Assembly (NCBI GenBank): GCA_910588825.1
Contig: CAJURF010000055.1
Span: 1-24,344, forward strand
Source of the DNA: an uncultured Lachnospiraceae bacterium
GTDB lineage: Bacteria; Bacillota; Clostridia; Lachnospirales; Lachnospiraceae
Reading direction: 5' to 3'
Length of the DNA stretch: 24,344 bases
Positions 1-8,225 of this stretch are shown in pieces. The notes under the pieces are model-generated. The model did not search any database. It was given only the letters and a program-made list of their open reading frames with translations, and was not told where the DNA came from. How positions within the stretch are numbered: position 1 is the first letter of the stretch; each line of letters begins with the position of its first letter. Made by a program: the position numbers and the translations under genes.

Positions 1-53
1 AAATCTAACTTAAAATTAAAAAAAATTTGTCTTGACAAAGGGGTTCACTTTAG

Positions 54-278
54 ACAGATGTTGTAGTAGATTATCTGGGCGAACAGTTTGTGATTGAATT
101 AAAGCTCTGGCGGGGAGATGAATACCATAAACGAGGCCGTCGGCAGCTGGTTGAATATTTAGAATACTACCATTTAGACAAAGGATATCTGCTCAGCTTT
201 AATTTTAATAAAAATAAAACCACCGGGATTCGGGAAATATCTGTGGGGAACCGCAGAATCATGGAAGTGGTGGTATAA
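54..278 (+). pseudogene. 3' remnant of AAA-ATPase / PD-(D/E)XK nuclease-domain gene
   Basis: An open frame runs from just after a stop at 51-53 to TAA at 276-278, about 74 codons. It reads TDVVVDYLGEQFVIELKLWR and continues into a QLVEYL segment. The D...ELK spacing followed by QLxxYL matches the C-terminal PD-(D/E)XK domain (DUF1703/PDDEXK_9 type) of Firmicutes AAA-family ATPases of roughly 500-580 residues. The ATPase part is absent. The only start-like codon is a GTG at 90 inside the nuclease domain, without a ribosome binding site. The AT-rich 53 bases upstream hold a TTGACA (33-38) but no convincing -10. I infer a deletion remnant that is not expressed as a functional protein. The family is recognised from memory. 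Confidence 0.6.
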
Positions 279-312
279 GCTGGTGCTCCATCCGGACGGA
301 AATTTCGTTGAG

Positions 313-349
313 AAAAGCTGTATGAACAATAAACATCATACAGCTTTTT
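313..349. terminator. bidirectional rho-independent terminator
   Basis: A perfect 12-bp inverted repeat (AAAAGCTGTATG at 313-324, CATACAGCTTTT at 337-348) with a 12-nt loop gives a U-run in both directions. It lies 40 bp beyond the stop of the leftward ABC-importer operon and just after the plus-strand remnant, so it probably ends the importer transcript. Confidence 0.8.
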
Positions 350-388
350 ATACCTGTGCATACACTGTCTCATTTCTATTTTAATCTC

Positions 389-1006
389 TCAGGGCATTCC
401 CGCCGCCAAATCCACCACCCGTGTACACAGCCGTTTTACCAGCTCTTTGTCATGGCTGATCACCACCACGCCCATCTGATGTTCCTCTGCGTAAGAGAGC
501 ACCAGCTTCCAAATCTGAGCCTGTGTAATGGCATCCAGCATGGTGGTCATCTCGTCGGCGATGAGGAACCTGGTCTTGGGGTTCAGAGCCCGAATGACAC
601 AGAATCTCTGCAGTTCACCGCCGGATAATTCTGCCGGCCATCTGCTCATCCACTCCTTTTTAATTCCCGCTGCCTCTATCAGTTCCCCGGGAGGCATCCC
701 CACCTCTGACAGCACCCTGCTCATTTTCCATTTGGGGTTTACTGCCTTTTCCGGGTGCTGGAAGATCAGCTGCACAGGGTTGTACCCTTTCCCCTTTTCT
801 AGCTTTTTCCCATCTGCCTCCAGACACACTTCTCCTTGCAGCGGCTTTACAAAACCTGCCAGAATCTTGGCCAGGGTGGATTTGCCATACCCGCTGGGTG
901 CGGTGAGGCCCACCACTTCCCCCTCATCCACGGTAAAATTCACATCTTCCAGGACTGTACTGCCCCTTTTGTATCCAAATGTTATCTGATTCGCTCTAAG
1001 CCGCAT
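389..1006 (-). CDS. nickel/peptide-type ABC importer ATPase (second ATPase, NikE/DppF-like)
   Basis: This is a cytoplasmic nucleotide-binding subunit that pairs with the upstream ATPase to power the importer. In order it shows Walker A APSGYGKST (36-44, with Ala for the usual first Gly), Q-loop IFQHPEKA (81-88), signature LSGGE (127-131), Walker B FLIADE (147-152) and H-loop His185. At 205 residues it is short for the family and ends soon after the H-loop, so the C-terminal oligopeptide/HPY extension of DppF-type subunits is absent; NikE-like proteins are closer in size. Its ATG overlaps the end of the upstream ATPase gene by 11 nt, so translation is probably coupled. It is the last gene of the operon, before the hairpin at 313-349. 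The substrate cannot be decided from this subunit. Confidence 0.87.
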   Translation of the reverse strand: MRLRANQITFGYKRGSTVLEDVNFTVDEGEVVGLTAPSGYGKSTLAKILAGFVKPLQGEVCLEADGKKLEKGKGYNPVQLIFQHPEKAVNPKWKMSRVLSEVGMPPGELIEAAGIKKEWMSRWPAELSGGELQRFCVIRALNPKTRFLIADEMTTMLDAITQAQIWKLVLSYAEEHQMGVVVISHDKELVKRLCTRVVDLAAGMP

Positions 1007-1940
1007 GGATACACCTCACTTTCCCTCCCCGGATGCTTCGGTATTGGGGACGCGCCCTCCTGCATTCTTCTGTACAAACCGGGCATCTGTCCGAGAACAG
1101 GCAGCCCTCAGGAAGTTCACTGGGCAGCGGCTGTGTGCCCCCTATGGCCTCAAAATTTTCCCCTGGCAAGGCCCTGCACAATGCTTTTGTATACGGATGG
1201 CGAAGCTCCTCCCCGCCCCGGGCAAAGTCTCTTTTGTTGGCCAGCTCCAGCGTGGCCCCGGCATAAAAAATGGCAATTTTGTCCGCTATCTCCAGCGCCG
1301 CGTGAATATCGTGGGTAATCATCAGTATTGCCTTCCCGCTGTCTGCAATCTCCCGGAAATCCTTCAGCACTTCCTGAAGAGAAGCCTCATCAAGCCCCGG
1401 AGTGGGTTCATCCGCGATAATCACCTTCGCAGATGAAGTCAGCGCCGTGGCCAGCAGCACTTTCCGGGCCATACCGCCAGACAGCTGGAAGGGATAATAG
1501 TTTTTCACCGAAGGGTCCAGCCCGTACCTGCCCAGAATATGGTCAATGATCTCCTCCTGCTGTTCCTTGGTTTCATTTTTCAGCGATATGGCAATCTGCT
1601 GCCCCACTTTCAGGAGTGGGTCTAGATAGTTGACAGACTGAGGAATCAGTACAATCTCATCTCCCCGCAGCCGCTCCTTGTCTGTCTGGGACAGTTCCCT
1701 GCCCTGATACTGTATCCTTCCTTTTGTCCTGGCATTGTATGGCAGGATTCCCATCACTGCATGGGCCAGCAGGCTTTTTCCCGACCCGCTGGAGCCCACC
1801 ACGGCAAGAATCTCTCCTTCATTTACTTCCAAATCCAGGTCTGTGATAACAGTAAGCTCCCTTTTCTTCAAACCCCGGGTGTATTGAGAGAAGGAAAGCT
1901 CCAGATTCTCTACTTTTAATATTGGTTCTTTTTTCATCAT
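996..1940 (-). CDS. nickel/peptide-type ABC importer ATPase (first ATPase, NikD/DppD-like)
   Basis: This 314-residue cytoplasmic ATPase has Walker A GSSGSGKS (49-56), signature LSGGM (153-157), Walker B VIIADE (173-178) and H-loop His210. The C-terminal oligopeptide-transporter extension holds five cysteines (C280, C286, C289, C293, C310); in DppD-type proteins this region can bind an iron-sulfur cluster. Two ATG codons are adjacent (1940 and 1937). GAGGGGG lies 2 nt from the first and 5 nt from the second, so the second may be used. The gap to the upstream permease is 7 nt, and the gene overlaps the next ATPase by 11 nt. Together with that subunit it should form the asymmetric NBD pair of a five-component importer for nickel, a metal chelate or oligopeptide. 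Confidence 0.88.
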   Translation of the reverse strand: MMKKEPILKVENLELSFSQYTRGLKKRELTVITDLDLEVNEGEILAVVGSSGSGKSLLAHAVMGILPYNARTKGRIQYQGRELSQTDKERLRGDEIVLIPQSVNYLDPLLKVGQQIAISLKNETKEQQEEIIDHILGRYGLDPSVKNYYPFQLSGGMARKVLLATALTSSAKVIIADEPTPGLDEASLQEVLKDFREIADSGKAILMITHDIHAALEIADKIAIFYAGATLELANKRDFARGGEELRHPYTKALCRALPGENFEAIGGTQPLPSELPEGCLFSDRCPVCTEECRRARPQYRSIRGGKVRCIHAA

Positions 1941-1947
1941 TTCCCCC

Positions 1948-2790
1948 TCAATTATGTGCAGAACTGGAATCCAGCAGTTTCTCCAGGTTTTTCCCGATCC
2001 TGTCCACCATCAGTGAAATAAGTACCAGACACAGGCCGGGAAAAAACGCCAGCCACCATTTTCCGCTTGTAAGATATTTCATAGATTCGGATAAAATCAC
2101 CCCGATAGCCGGCTCGTGGGCTGGAAGGCCGAATCCCAGAAATGTAATGGATGCCTCGTGGAGTATGGCGTGAGGAAAAACCAGCACTACCCCCACCACC
2201 AGCTGAGGGATGATATGGGGAAACATGTGCTCCCTGGCGATATACCACCTGCTCTTGCCAAACTGGCGGGACAGCTGAGTATACTCCGCGTTTAAAATCT
2301 GCAGAACCTCCGCCCGTATCACCCGGGTAAGTGAGGTCCAATGAGTACAGGTAATTCCCACCACAATCCCCTTGAGGCCTCCGCCGCAGGCCAGGGAGAT
2401 CAGGATAATGATAATCGTATGGGGAACGGCAAGGACAAAATCAATCAGCCAGGAAACTGCCTTGTCCACAATTCCCCCAAACACAGGCCCCAAAATCCCC
2501 AGCAGGGCAGCTGCCGCAGCGCTGATTAATGAGGATAAAAGCCCTATCCGCATACTGATGCTTAACCCTTTCAGTGTGCGCAGCAGCATATCCCTGCCCA
2601 CCCAGTCTGTTCCAAACAAATGACCTGAGCCCGGCTGGATAAAGGTCTGCTCCAGGTCTACCATCAGCTGATCCTCTGTAATGAAAATTCCGAATGTCAT
2701 CACCAGGATAAACACGGCAAGGAACACTGCGGTAGCGAGAATGGTTTTCTCCCGGATACCAAGGGCAGTAAAATGTTTTTCTCTTTTCAT
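1948..2790 (-). CDS. nickel/peptide-type ABC importer permease (NikC/DppC-like)
   Basis: This is an inner-membrane permease of the DppC/NikC family, about 280 residues. After a first membrane helix (ATAVFLAVFILVMTFGIF) comes the family hallmark FGTDWVGRDMLLRTLKG, then further helices. The EAA coupling loop is visible around FPHIIPQLVVGVVLVFPHAI and is followed by ASITFLGFG. I place the start at the ATG at 2790, because GGGAGGGG precedes it at good spacing and it overlaps the stop of the upstream permease as ATGA. A longer frame reaches 2835, but only by running back into that gene. The 4-nt overlap argues for translational coupling. It forms the transmembrane heterodimer with the neighbouring NikB-like permease. 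Confidence 0.88.
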   Translation of the reverse strand: MKREKHFTALGIREKTILATAVFLAVFILVMTFGIFITEDQLMVDLEQTFIQPGSGHLFGTDWVGRDMLLRTLKGLSISMRIGLLSSLISAAAAALLGILGPVFGGIVDKAVSWLIDFVLAVPHTIIIILISLACGGGLKGIVVGITCTHWTSLTRVIRAEVLQILNAEYTQLSRQFGKSRWYIAREHMFPHIIPQLVVGVVLVFPHAILHEASITFLGFGLPAHEPAIGVILSESMKYLTSGKWWLAFFPGLCLVLISLMVDRIGKNLEKLLDSSSAHN

Positions 2791-3773
2791 GCCTGCCCCT
2801 CCCTCATTCTCGGGTCGATGAGCAGATACAGACAATCTGCCAGAAGATTCCCAGTATACACAAACAAAAGACTGATAATGACAATTCCCATCAGCAAAGG
2901 CGCGTCCCCTTTCAGCCCGGCCTGGACCGTGGCCTGTCCCAATCCCGGGTAAGAGAATACCTGCTCCACAAACACCGCCCCGCCGAACAGCTCGCTAAAT
3001 GAGAGAAACTGTAAAGTAACCGCCGGCAGAGACACATTGCGTAGCACATGATTTTTCGCAATCAGCCCCTTGCTCTCTCCTCTGGCTTTGGCAAAAAGAA
3101 CGTAATCGGAATTCATGACTTCACATACCTTCTCCCTGGTATGCATACAGATGTTGGCCACGCTGAGGATGCTTAACGTAAGGGCCGGAAGTATAATGTG
3201 CTGGATTTTATCCCAGAAAGTTACTTCCGACTGGATCACTCCGATGGGGACACTGAGCGCCACAGGAAACCACCCCAGCTTCACGGAGAATAACATGACA
3301 AATACAATACCCATCCAGAATGTAGGTGTGGAAATCAGCAGATGGCAGTAGATGCGTATCCCCTTATCCAGCCAGCTCCCCTCATAGATTCCCGACAGGA
3401 CTCCCAAGAGGAAACCGAAAATACCAGAGAGCACCCAGGCAGTCATCATCAATGCGATGGAGGACAGAAATTTATCTCCAATCACCTCCAGCACTGGCCT
3501 GCGGTATATCATGGAAGTCCCCCAGTCTCCCTGGCAGATGGAGGAAAACCACGCCAGGAAGCGCTCCACAGCAGGCTTATCCAGCCCCCAGTGTTCTGCG
3601 ATCAATTCCCTCTGCTGGGCGCTTACCTTGGTATCAGCCCCCACATAAGCGGTCACCGGGTCAATGGGTGACGCCTCTAAAAGTGCAAAAGTTACAATAC
3701 AAAGTGCGATTAATAAAGTAATCAGTTTGGCCGCCCGGTGGAGCACAAACTTTCCTATCCTGTTTTTTTTCAT
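2787..3773 (-). CDS. nickel/peptide-type ABC importer permease (NikB/DppB-like)
   Basis: This 328-residue inner-membrane protein is of normal length for DppB/NikB. It opens with the family pattern: helix ITLLIALCIVTFALLEASPIDP, a periplasmic stretch with GLDKPAVERFLAWF, and GDWGTSM. Several more helices follow, then the EAA-type loop (AKARGESKGLIAKNHVLRNVSLPAV). It ends in LYLLIDPRMREGQA; LIDPR is typical of this family. It begins 10 nt after the binding-protein gene and overlaps the next permease by 4 nt. The family includes nickel, dipeptide, oligopeptide and metallophore importers, so specificity stays open. Confidence 0.89.
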   Translation of the reverse strand: MKKNRIGKFVLHRAAKLITLLIALCIVTFALLEASPIDPVTAYVGADTKVSAQQRELIAEHWGLDKPAVERFLAWFSSICQGDWGTSMIYRRPVLEVIGDKFLSSIALMMTAWVLSGIFGFLLGVLSGIYEGSWLDKGIRIYCHLLISTPTFWMGIVFVMLFSVKLGWFPVALSVPIGVIQSEVTFWDKIQHIILPALTLSILSVANICMHTREKVCEVMNSDYVLFAKARGESKGLIAKNHVLRNVSLPAVTLQFLSFSELFGGAVFVEQVFSYPGLGQATVQAGLKGDAPLLMGIVIISLLFVYTGNLLADCLYLLIDPRMREGQA

Positions 3774-3783
3774 TGGTCTTTTC

Positions 3784-5463
3784 CTATTCCCACGCCCATT
3801 CCACTACATTGTCAAAGATTCTTCCGCCGTGGGGCTGGACCACCGGCTGTCCGAAAGTGAATCCGTCGGCGCACAGATATACATGGTTGGCGTTCACCAG
3901 CCAGCAGTAAGGCGCGTCCCCTCTGGCCGAAGCCTGTTCCTGCATGGCCCTCCAGTGCTCCAGAGCCTCCGCCTCATCGGTGGAATCCAGGGCTTCGTCG
4001 ATCTCCTTGTCCACTTTCTCATTTTTGTAACATCCCGCGTTATCCCAGGCAACCGCACCCCCTGCATTATCTCCATAATACAGGTTGAACAATTCAGACG
4101 GATCTCCAGAGCCGAATCCAAAGAATACCGCCTCTGTGTGAATCTGTTCTGTAATGGTATCCCAGGTTACCTTTTCCAGCGTAACCTCAATCCCCATCTC
4201 TTTTGCCACGTTCACAAATTCCAGGGCCATCTCCTGTCTGTAGACCCCATCAGTATACAGCAATTTGAACTTAGCCTCTGTCCCGTCCTTGTCAACGGTG
4301 CCGTCCCCGTTGGTATCTTTCCAGCCTCCATCTTCCAGAATCTTCCTGGCGCCTTCCACGTCTGCATATTCGGAGGGCTCTAAAACAGTCTCCTCATTGA
4401 GCCAGGGCATCTTCTCCAGACCGGTGGTAGACACCGTTCCGTAGCCGTTCAGCACGCCATTTACCACCCGCTCCCGGTCTACCGCTTTGTTAAACGCCTG
4501 GCGCACAGCCAGATCACAGGTCACATTATTTCCCATCACAGCCCCGTCCTGGGCTTTCTTTCCCTCATTGGGCACCATGGGGAAGCATACTCCGTAACAC
4601 TCAATACTGTCAATATTTTCCACATACGTGCCTTCCACTTCCTGTTCAGCCAGAATACCGTCAATGGAAGCCACATCCACATCCCCGTTCTGCACTGCCG
4701 CAAACGCTGCGTCCTTATCCAGAAATACCATGGTCAGCTGTTTTATGGACGGAGCCTGCCCGTAGTAATCCTCGTTGGCTGTGGCAATCACCTGCTGGCC
4801 TTTGTCCCACTGCACAAACTTAAACGGCCCGGAGCCGATAGGCGCGTCTTTGAAGTTCTCGTCATAAGCTGCCTCCGGGACGATTCCCAGATATGCCAGG
4901 CGCTCGATAAAAGCGGAATACGTCCGGTTCAGCGTAAACTCCACGGTGGTGTCATCCAGTGCCTCAATCTTCTCAATCATGGTCAGGTCAATATCCGAAC
5001 CAGATTCCTTGGCGGTGGAATATGTAAACGCCACGTCACCTGCCGTCACTTTGCTGCCGTCTGTAAATACCGCGTCGTCACGGATAGTCACTGTCCAGGT
5101 CAATTTATCATCTGAAACTTTATACCCTGTGGCCAGGTCATTGGTCCATCCCAGTTCCTTGTCCCTCATAAACAGAGTAGAGAAGAACACCTTTGTGATA
5201 GAGCCATGTCCTCCCGTAGACGGGTCAAACCCTGTATCCGGCTCCTCGCCTATGGCCACAATCACCTGATCATTTTCTTTTCTCTCTTCTCTTCCCACTG
5301 CTGCGGATGTCTCTGATCCGCTGTTATCTGACCTGCCCTTGGAACTTCCGTTTGTCTGCCGACCTCCATTTTGTCCGCCTGAATTTCCGGAACCGCCGCA
5401 GCCAGACAAAAGTACTGCCATCATAGTTACCGCACAAATCCATGTGATAACCTGCCTTTTCAT
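3784..5463 (-). CDS. solute-binding lipoprotein of nickel/peptide ABC importer (SBP family 5)
   Basis: This extracytoplasmic receptor delivers substrate to the permease pair encoded next to it. The chosen ATG at 5463 follows GGAAAGGAG and gives 559 residues with a lipoprotein signal whose lipobox LLSGC places the lipidated Cys at 22. A Gly/Ser/Asn-rich linker follows. Family-5 landmarks are DLATGYKVSDDKLTWTVTIR, DGSKVTAGDVAFTY, APIGSGPFKFVQW, LAVRQAFNKAVDRERVV, and ARKILEDGGW followed by a DTNGDGTVDKDG insert. The frame is open back to 5580, but that extension lacks a ribosome binding site and crosses the -10/-35 elements. Substrate could be nickel, a metal chelate or short peptides. The promoter-side metal-sensor-like dyads slightly favour a metal. 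Confidence 0.87.
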   Translation of the reverse strand: MKRQVITWICAVTMMAVLLSGCGGSGNSGGQNGGRQTNGSSKGRSDNSGSETSAAVGREERKENDQVIVAIGEEPDTGFDPSTGGHGSITKVFFSTLFMRDKELGWTNDLATGYKVSDDKLTWTVTIRDDAVFTDGSKVTAGDVAFTYSTAKESGSDIDLTMIEKIEALDDTTVEFTLNRTYSAFIERLAYLGIVPEAAYDENFKDAPIGSGPFKFVQWDKGQQVIATANEDYYGQAPSIKQLTMVFLDKDAAFAAVQNGDVDVASIDGILAEQEVEGTYVENIDSIECYGVCFPMVPNEGKKAQDGAVMGNNVTCDLAVRQAFNKAVDRERVVNGVLNGYGTVSTTGLEKMPWLNEETVLEPSEYADVEGARKILEDGGWKDTNGDGTVDKDGTEAKFKLLYTDGVYRQEMALEFVNVAKEMGIEVTLEKVTWDTITEQIHTEAVFFGFGSGDPSELFNLYYGDNAGGAVAWDNAGCYKNEKVDKEIDEALDSTDEAEALEHWRAMQEQASARGDAPYCWLVNANHVYLCADGFTFGQPVVQPHGGRIFDNVVEWAWE

Positions 5464-5497
5464 ATAAAATACTCCTTTCCCTCTATATGTTTTCTGT

Positions 5498-5526
5498 ATT
5501 ATAAACAGTATTTTTGTCTGACACAA
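5498..5526 (-). promoter_or_regulatory. promoter P1 of the nickel/peptide importer operon
   Basis: On the minus strand a -35 TTGTGT (5521-5526) and a perfect -10 TATAAT (5498-5503) are separated by 17 bp. Transcription would start near 5491, about 28 nt before the ATG at 5463. The -35 lies inside one copy of the 22-bp dyad repeat, so binding there should compete with RNA polymerase. Confidence 0.72.
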
Positions 5527-5543
5527 GCCTCCCCCGGGGATAT
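5522..5543 (-). repeat. 22-bp C-tract/G-tract dyad, copy 1 (candidate operator)
   Basis: Read on the minus strand this is ATATCCCC, two bases, then a G-tract, GGC and TTGTG. It matches the copy at 5701-5722 at 19 of 22 positions and overlaps the -35 of P1. ATA-C-tract/G-tract-type dyads recall operators of the CsoR/RcnR family of metal sensors; that comparison is inference. Confidence 0.6.
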
Positions 5544-5559
5544 AAATTTGTTTTTTTTG

Positions 5560-5615
5560 AAAAAAAATAAGAACTGTCATTCGATTCTTTCAACAAAACG
5601 ATAAACAGTTCTTAT
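5560..5615 (-). terminator. terminator/attenuator hairpin between P2 and P1
   Basis: The 11-bp arms ATAAGAACTGT (5567-5577) and ACAGTTCTTAT (5605-5615) flank a 27-nt loop. On the minus strand an eight-base U-run follows directly. The AU-rich stem is weak for a terminator but has the right orientation to stop transcription from P2 or from the FMN-lipoprotein gene before P1. Confidence 0.55.
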
Positions 5616-5676
5616 GTGAGTGAGTGAATCCGTCTTACCCAGACAATAAAATTAACAACTAATGCTGTTGCTATAA

Positions 5677-5705
5677 ACAATAATACAAAGTAATCCGTTC
5701 CACAA
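5677..5705 (-). promoter_or_regulatory. candidate promoter P2 of the nickel/peptide importer operon
   Basis: A -35-like TTGTGG (5700-5705) and a -10-like TATTGT (5677-5682) are 17 bp apart on the minus strand. The quality is lower than P1. The -35 sits at the same place in the second copy of the 22-bp repeat as P1's -35 does in the first, which supports a duplicated promoter-operator unit. Its transcript would have a leader of about 200 nt. Confidence 0.45.
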
Positions 5706-5722
5706 GCCCCCCATGGGGATAT
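5701..5722 (-). repeat. 22-bp C-tract/G-tract dyad, copy 2 (candidate operator)
   Basis: This is the second copy of the element at 5522-5543, 179 bp upstream in the direction of transcription. The core is CCCCATGGGG with ATAT on one side and GGCTTGTG on the other. Only three positions differ, two of them in the centre. It lies 40 bp beyond the stop of the FMN-binding lipoprotein gene. Confidence 0.6.
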
Positions 5723-5761
5723 TTTTTTTAATATTCAACAATGTCTTTTGTATTTTCGAAA

Positions 5762-6214
5762 TCATTCCTCATGATCCAGCTCCACTACTGCAATGGATGT
5801 ATCGCCGTTTTTAGCCCTTTCCACCACTGCCGCTGACAATTCTACAAAGTTACTCCCTGAAGAACTTGCCCCGCTGATCATATCCACGCTGCTTTCCCCC
5901 TGTCCTTTAAAAAGCTGTGCCGCATAAGCGCGGGTATACGCATTTGGATACGTTCCATTGACAGAATTCATGTTCCGCATATAAGCCATATCCCATGATT
6001 TTATAAATCCGCTGGCATTTTTGGCATTGTACTCCACTGAGACAATCTGATTTTCCATCACACAGATTGTCACATATTCTTTCCATCCATGACTATATTC
6101 CGCAGCTTCTGCGGTGTAATAGCCGTCCTGCATTTTTTCTGATTTTTTGCAGGATATCAATGACACACCTATCATAAAACAGATACACAGTATGCTTATT
6201 TTTTTCTTCCACAT
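5762..6214 (-). CDS. small FMN-binding-domain lipoprotein
   Basis: This 150-residue exported lipoprotein has a basic start, a hydrophobic stretch and lipobox SLISC, placing the lipidated Cys at 22. The mature part opens with DGYYTAEA, the usual start of FMN_bind domains in small Firmicutes lipoproteins. Near the end it has DMISGASSSG (111-120), resembling the Dxx[ST]GA[ST] motif whose final Thr/Ser receives FMN from the transferase ApbE in NqrC/RnfG-type proteins; here that residue would be Ser117. No apbE gene lies in the window. It starts 5 nt after the Cache chemoreceptor gene, so it is the last gene of the sensory operon. Roles could be surface electron transfer or flavin binding. Function beyond flavin binding is not known. 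Confidence 0.75.
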   Translation of the reverse strand: MWKKKISILCICFMIGVSLISCKKSEKMQDGYYTAEAAEYSHGWKEYVTICVMENQIVSVEYNAKNASGFIKSWDMAYMRNMNSVNGTYPNAYTRAYAAQLFKGQGESSVDMISGASSSGSNFVELSAAVVERAKNGDTSIAVVELDHEE

Positions 6215-6219
6215 GGCTG

Positions 6220-8166
6220 CTACTCCTCCCTCAGCTTAAACTGTTCTGACATATATTGCAGTTTCTCCGCCTGTCTGTTGAGAGTCTGGCTGGCAGCTGC
6301 TTCTTCACGGCTGACGCTCAAATTCTGTTCTGCAAAATCTTTGATCTGTGCGATCTGGCTGGTTATATTGCCAAGAGACTGTTTCTGGACGTTCACCCGG
6401 TCAGCCAGCTGGTTTGTGATCTCTGCAATTTTTTGAGATATTTTTTCAATCTCTTTGAATGATTCCGCTACTTTTTCTGCATACTCTGTTCCCTTCTCAA
6501 CTGCTTTTAATGAGCTGGAAATCATATTTGAAGTACGCTGTGAAGACTCTGCACTCTGGGCTGCCAGACTTCTCACTTCATCCGCCACAGTGGCAAACCC
6601 TCCCCCAGCGCTCCCCGCCCGGGCCGCTTCTACAGAGGCATTCAACGCCAGTATATTGGTCTGGAAAGAAATATCCTCCAGGAATTTATTGATTTTAGTA
6701 ATCTCCATGGAATTCTTGTTAATATCCTCCATTGCCTGAAGCAGATTTCTCGTATATTCTCCGCCAATGTCCATACTCTGTTTAACAGTGTCCATCAGTT
6801 CTTCCACGTTCCTGGTATTCTCGTCTACTTCCAGGATATTCTCTTTAATAGCCGCAGTCTCATCTGACAGTACACTCAGGGAATTGGACTGCTCTGTGGA
6901 ACCGTCCTGTACCTGCTGCGCCCCCTGGGAGACAATATTTGCAGTGGAAAGCACCTCTTTCGAAGACTGTTTGATAGCTCTCAACATCTGATTCAGGGAA
7001 TCAATAATCTTATTTAACGATTCTTTCATAATGACAAAGTCACCGTCAAAACGTCCCCTCACTTCTACCTGGAAATTCCCTCCCGACATATTTTCCAAAA
7101 TATCAGACAGTTCGGATATATACCCATTGATGCTGTCCACTGTATCACTGAGTGCATGGGACAAAACCTCTGTCTCATCCTTCGTCTGAATAACTTCTGT
7201 GGGGGTTTTCAGGTCTCCCTGCGCCAGAAGCCCGATTCTGTCTGTTACACTGGTCAATGATCTCTGAATCTTGGAAGAGAATCTCAGCGTCAAAATCCCC
7301 GCGAGCAAAAGCAGTACTGCCGTTATCACTGTACTGAGCAAAATGCCGGTATTGGCCGGTCCCATAAAATCGGCTTCCGGTACAATCACTGCCAGATACC
7401 ATCTGGTTCCATTGATGGGTGCGTATCCAACATAATATTCTTTTCCTGATGATTTCATAATCACCGTCCCGGTTTCTCCCGAAGTCACTTTCTCGGTGAT
7501 ACCGTCTATCTTGGTATCCTCCTGAATAGTGGCATCCTGGTCCACAAGCCCGGTATCCCGGCTCCCCATGACCTGCCCCTCATGGTTTACGATAAAAGCC
7601 TTTCCGTTGGCACTCAGGTTGATATTGCTCAGCACATCGTTGAGTACATCATATTTGTAACTGCCCACAAAATAATACAGCAGATCTTCACCTGCCATAA
7701 TGGGAGTTCCCACTGTAAGCTCCAGTCCCTCTGGAGACGATGTCACATCATCCACAACCAGATTCTGCGTCTCTTGAAGCATGGGAAACATAGTCCGGTC
7801 TGCGATGGCCGCCGGACAATTTTCATCTCCCAGATATAGACTGCCGTCCTCATTGTAAAGGCCAAGCCACAGGAACTCGATACCCGATTGGGCTTTCTTT
7901 AAAATACTCCTCTTATCATCTTCTGTGCTGTCCCGGGATGTAAAGATATCGTTGTCTCCGATCATAAAAATCCTGTCTGCCAGCATATGCATATTGCCCT
8001 CGATACTCTGTGAGGCAGTTTTTATTGTGGATGGCAGCATTTCTGTCAGAATTTCTTTTGTCAGTACCTGCATAAACGCTGACATAACGGCCACCAAAAC
8101 TACTGCCAGCACAATAACTATCGATATGGTATTCATCACAATTTTTTTGTTAATACTCCGCTTCAC
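6220..8166 (-). CDS. methyl-accepting chemotaxis protein with extracellular Cache-type sensor
   Basis: This is a transmembrane chemoreceptor of about 648 residues. Landmarks, numbered from the upstream ATG at 8181, are: first membrane helix about 17-39; a roughly 230-residue extracellular region with the dCache pattern (GLYNEDGSLYLGDE, later GKAFIVNHEGQVMG, YYVGYAPINGTRWYLAVIVP); second helix about 278-300; HAMP; and a long signalling coiled coil. The CheA/CheW-binding hairpin tip is DISFQTNILALNASVEAARAG (503-523), then GFATVADEVRSLA. I prefer the GTG at 8166 because GGAGG stands 8 nt before it; the ATG at 8181 contains that GGAGG and has no site of its own. It is followed after 5 nt by the FMN-binding lipoprotein gene. 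The ligand is unknown; Cache domains often bind amino acids, amines or organic acids. Confidence 0.87.
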   Translation of the reverse strand: MKRSINKKIVMNTISIVIVLAVVLVAVMSAFMQVLTKEILTEMLPSTIKTASQSIEGNMHMLADRIFMIGDNDIFTSRDSTEDDKRSILKKAQSGIEFLWLGLYNEDGSLYLGDENCPAAIADRTMFPMLQETQNLVVDDVTSSPEGLELTVGTPIMAGEDLLYYFVGSYKYDVLNDVLSNINLSANGKAFIVNHEGQVMGSRDTGLVDQDATIQEDTKIDGITEKVTSGETGTVIMKSSGKEYYVGYAPINGTRWYLAVIVPEADFMGPANTGILLSTVITAVLLLLAGILTLRFSSKIQRSLTSVTDRIGLLAQGDLKTPTEVIQTKDETEVLSHALSDTVDSINGYISELSDILENMSGGNFQVEVRGRFDGDFVIMKESLNKIIDSLNQMLRAIKQSSKEVLSTANIVSQGAQQVQDGSTEQSNSLSVLSDETAAIKENILEVDENTRNVEELMDTVKQSMDIGGEYTRNLLQAMEDINKNSMEITKINKFLEDISFQTNILALNASVEAARAGSAGGGFATVADEVRSLAAQSAESSQRTSNMISSSLKAVEKGTEYAEKVAESFKEIEKISQKIAEITNQLADRVNVQKQSLGNITSQIAQIKDFAEQNLSVSREEAAASQTLNRQAEKLQYMSEQFKLREE

Positions 8167-8225
8167 GTCCGATTCCTCCATGTAAGATGCTGAATATTTT
8201 TGACGCTCTAATCATTAAAATCTAT

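Noticed and set aside
3664..4383. 239-codon open frame opposite the binding-protein/permease junction
   Set aside because: Antisense shadow spanning two real genes, with implausible composition.
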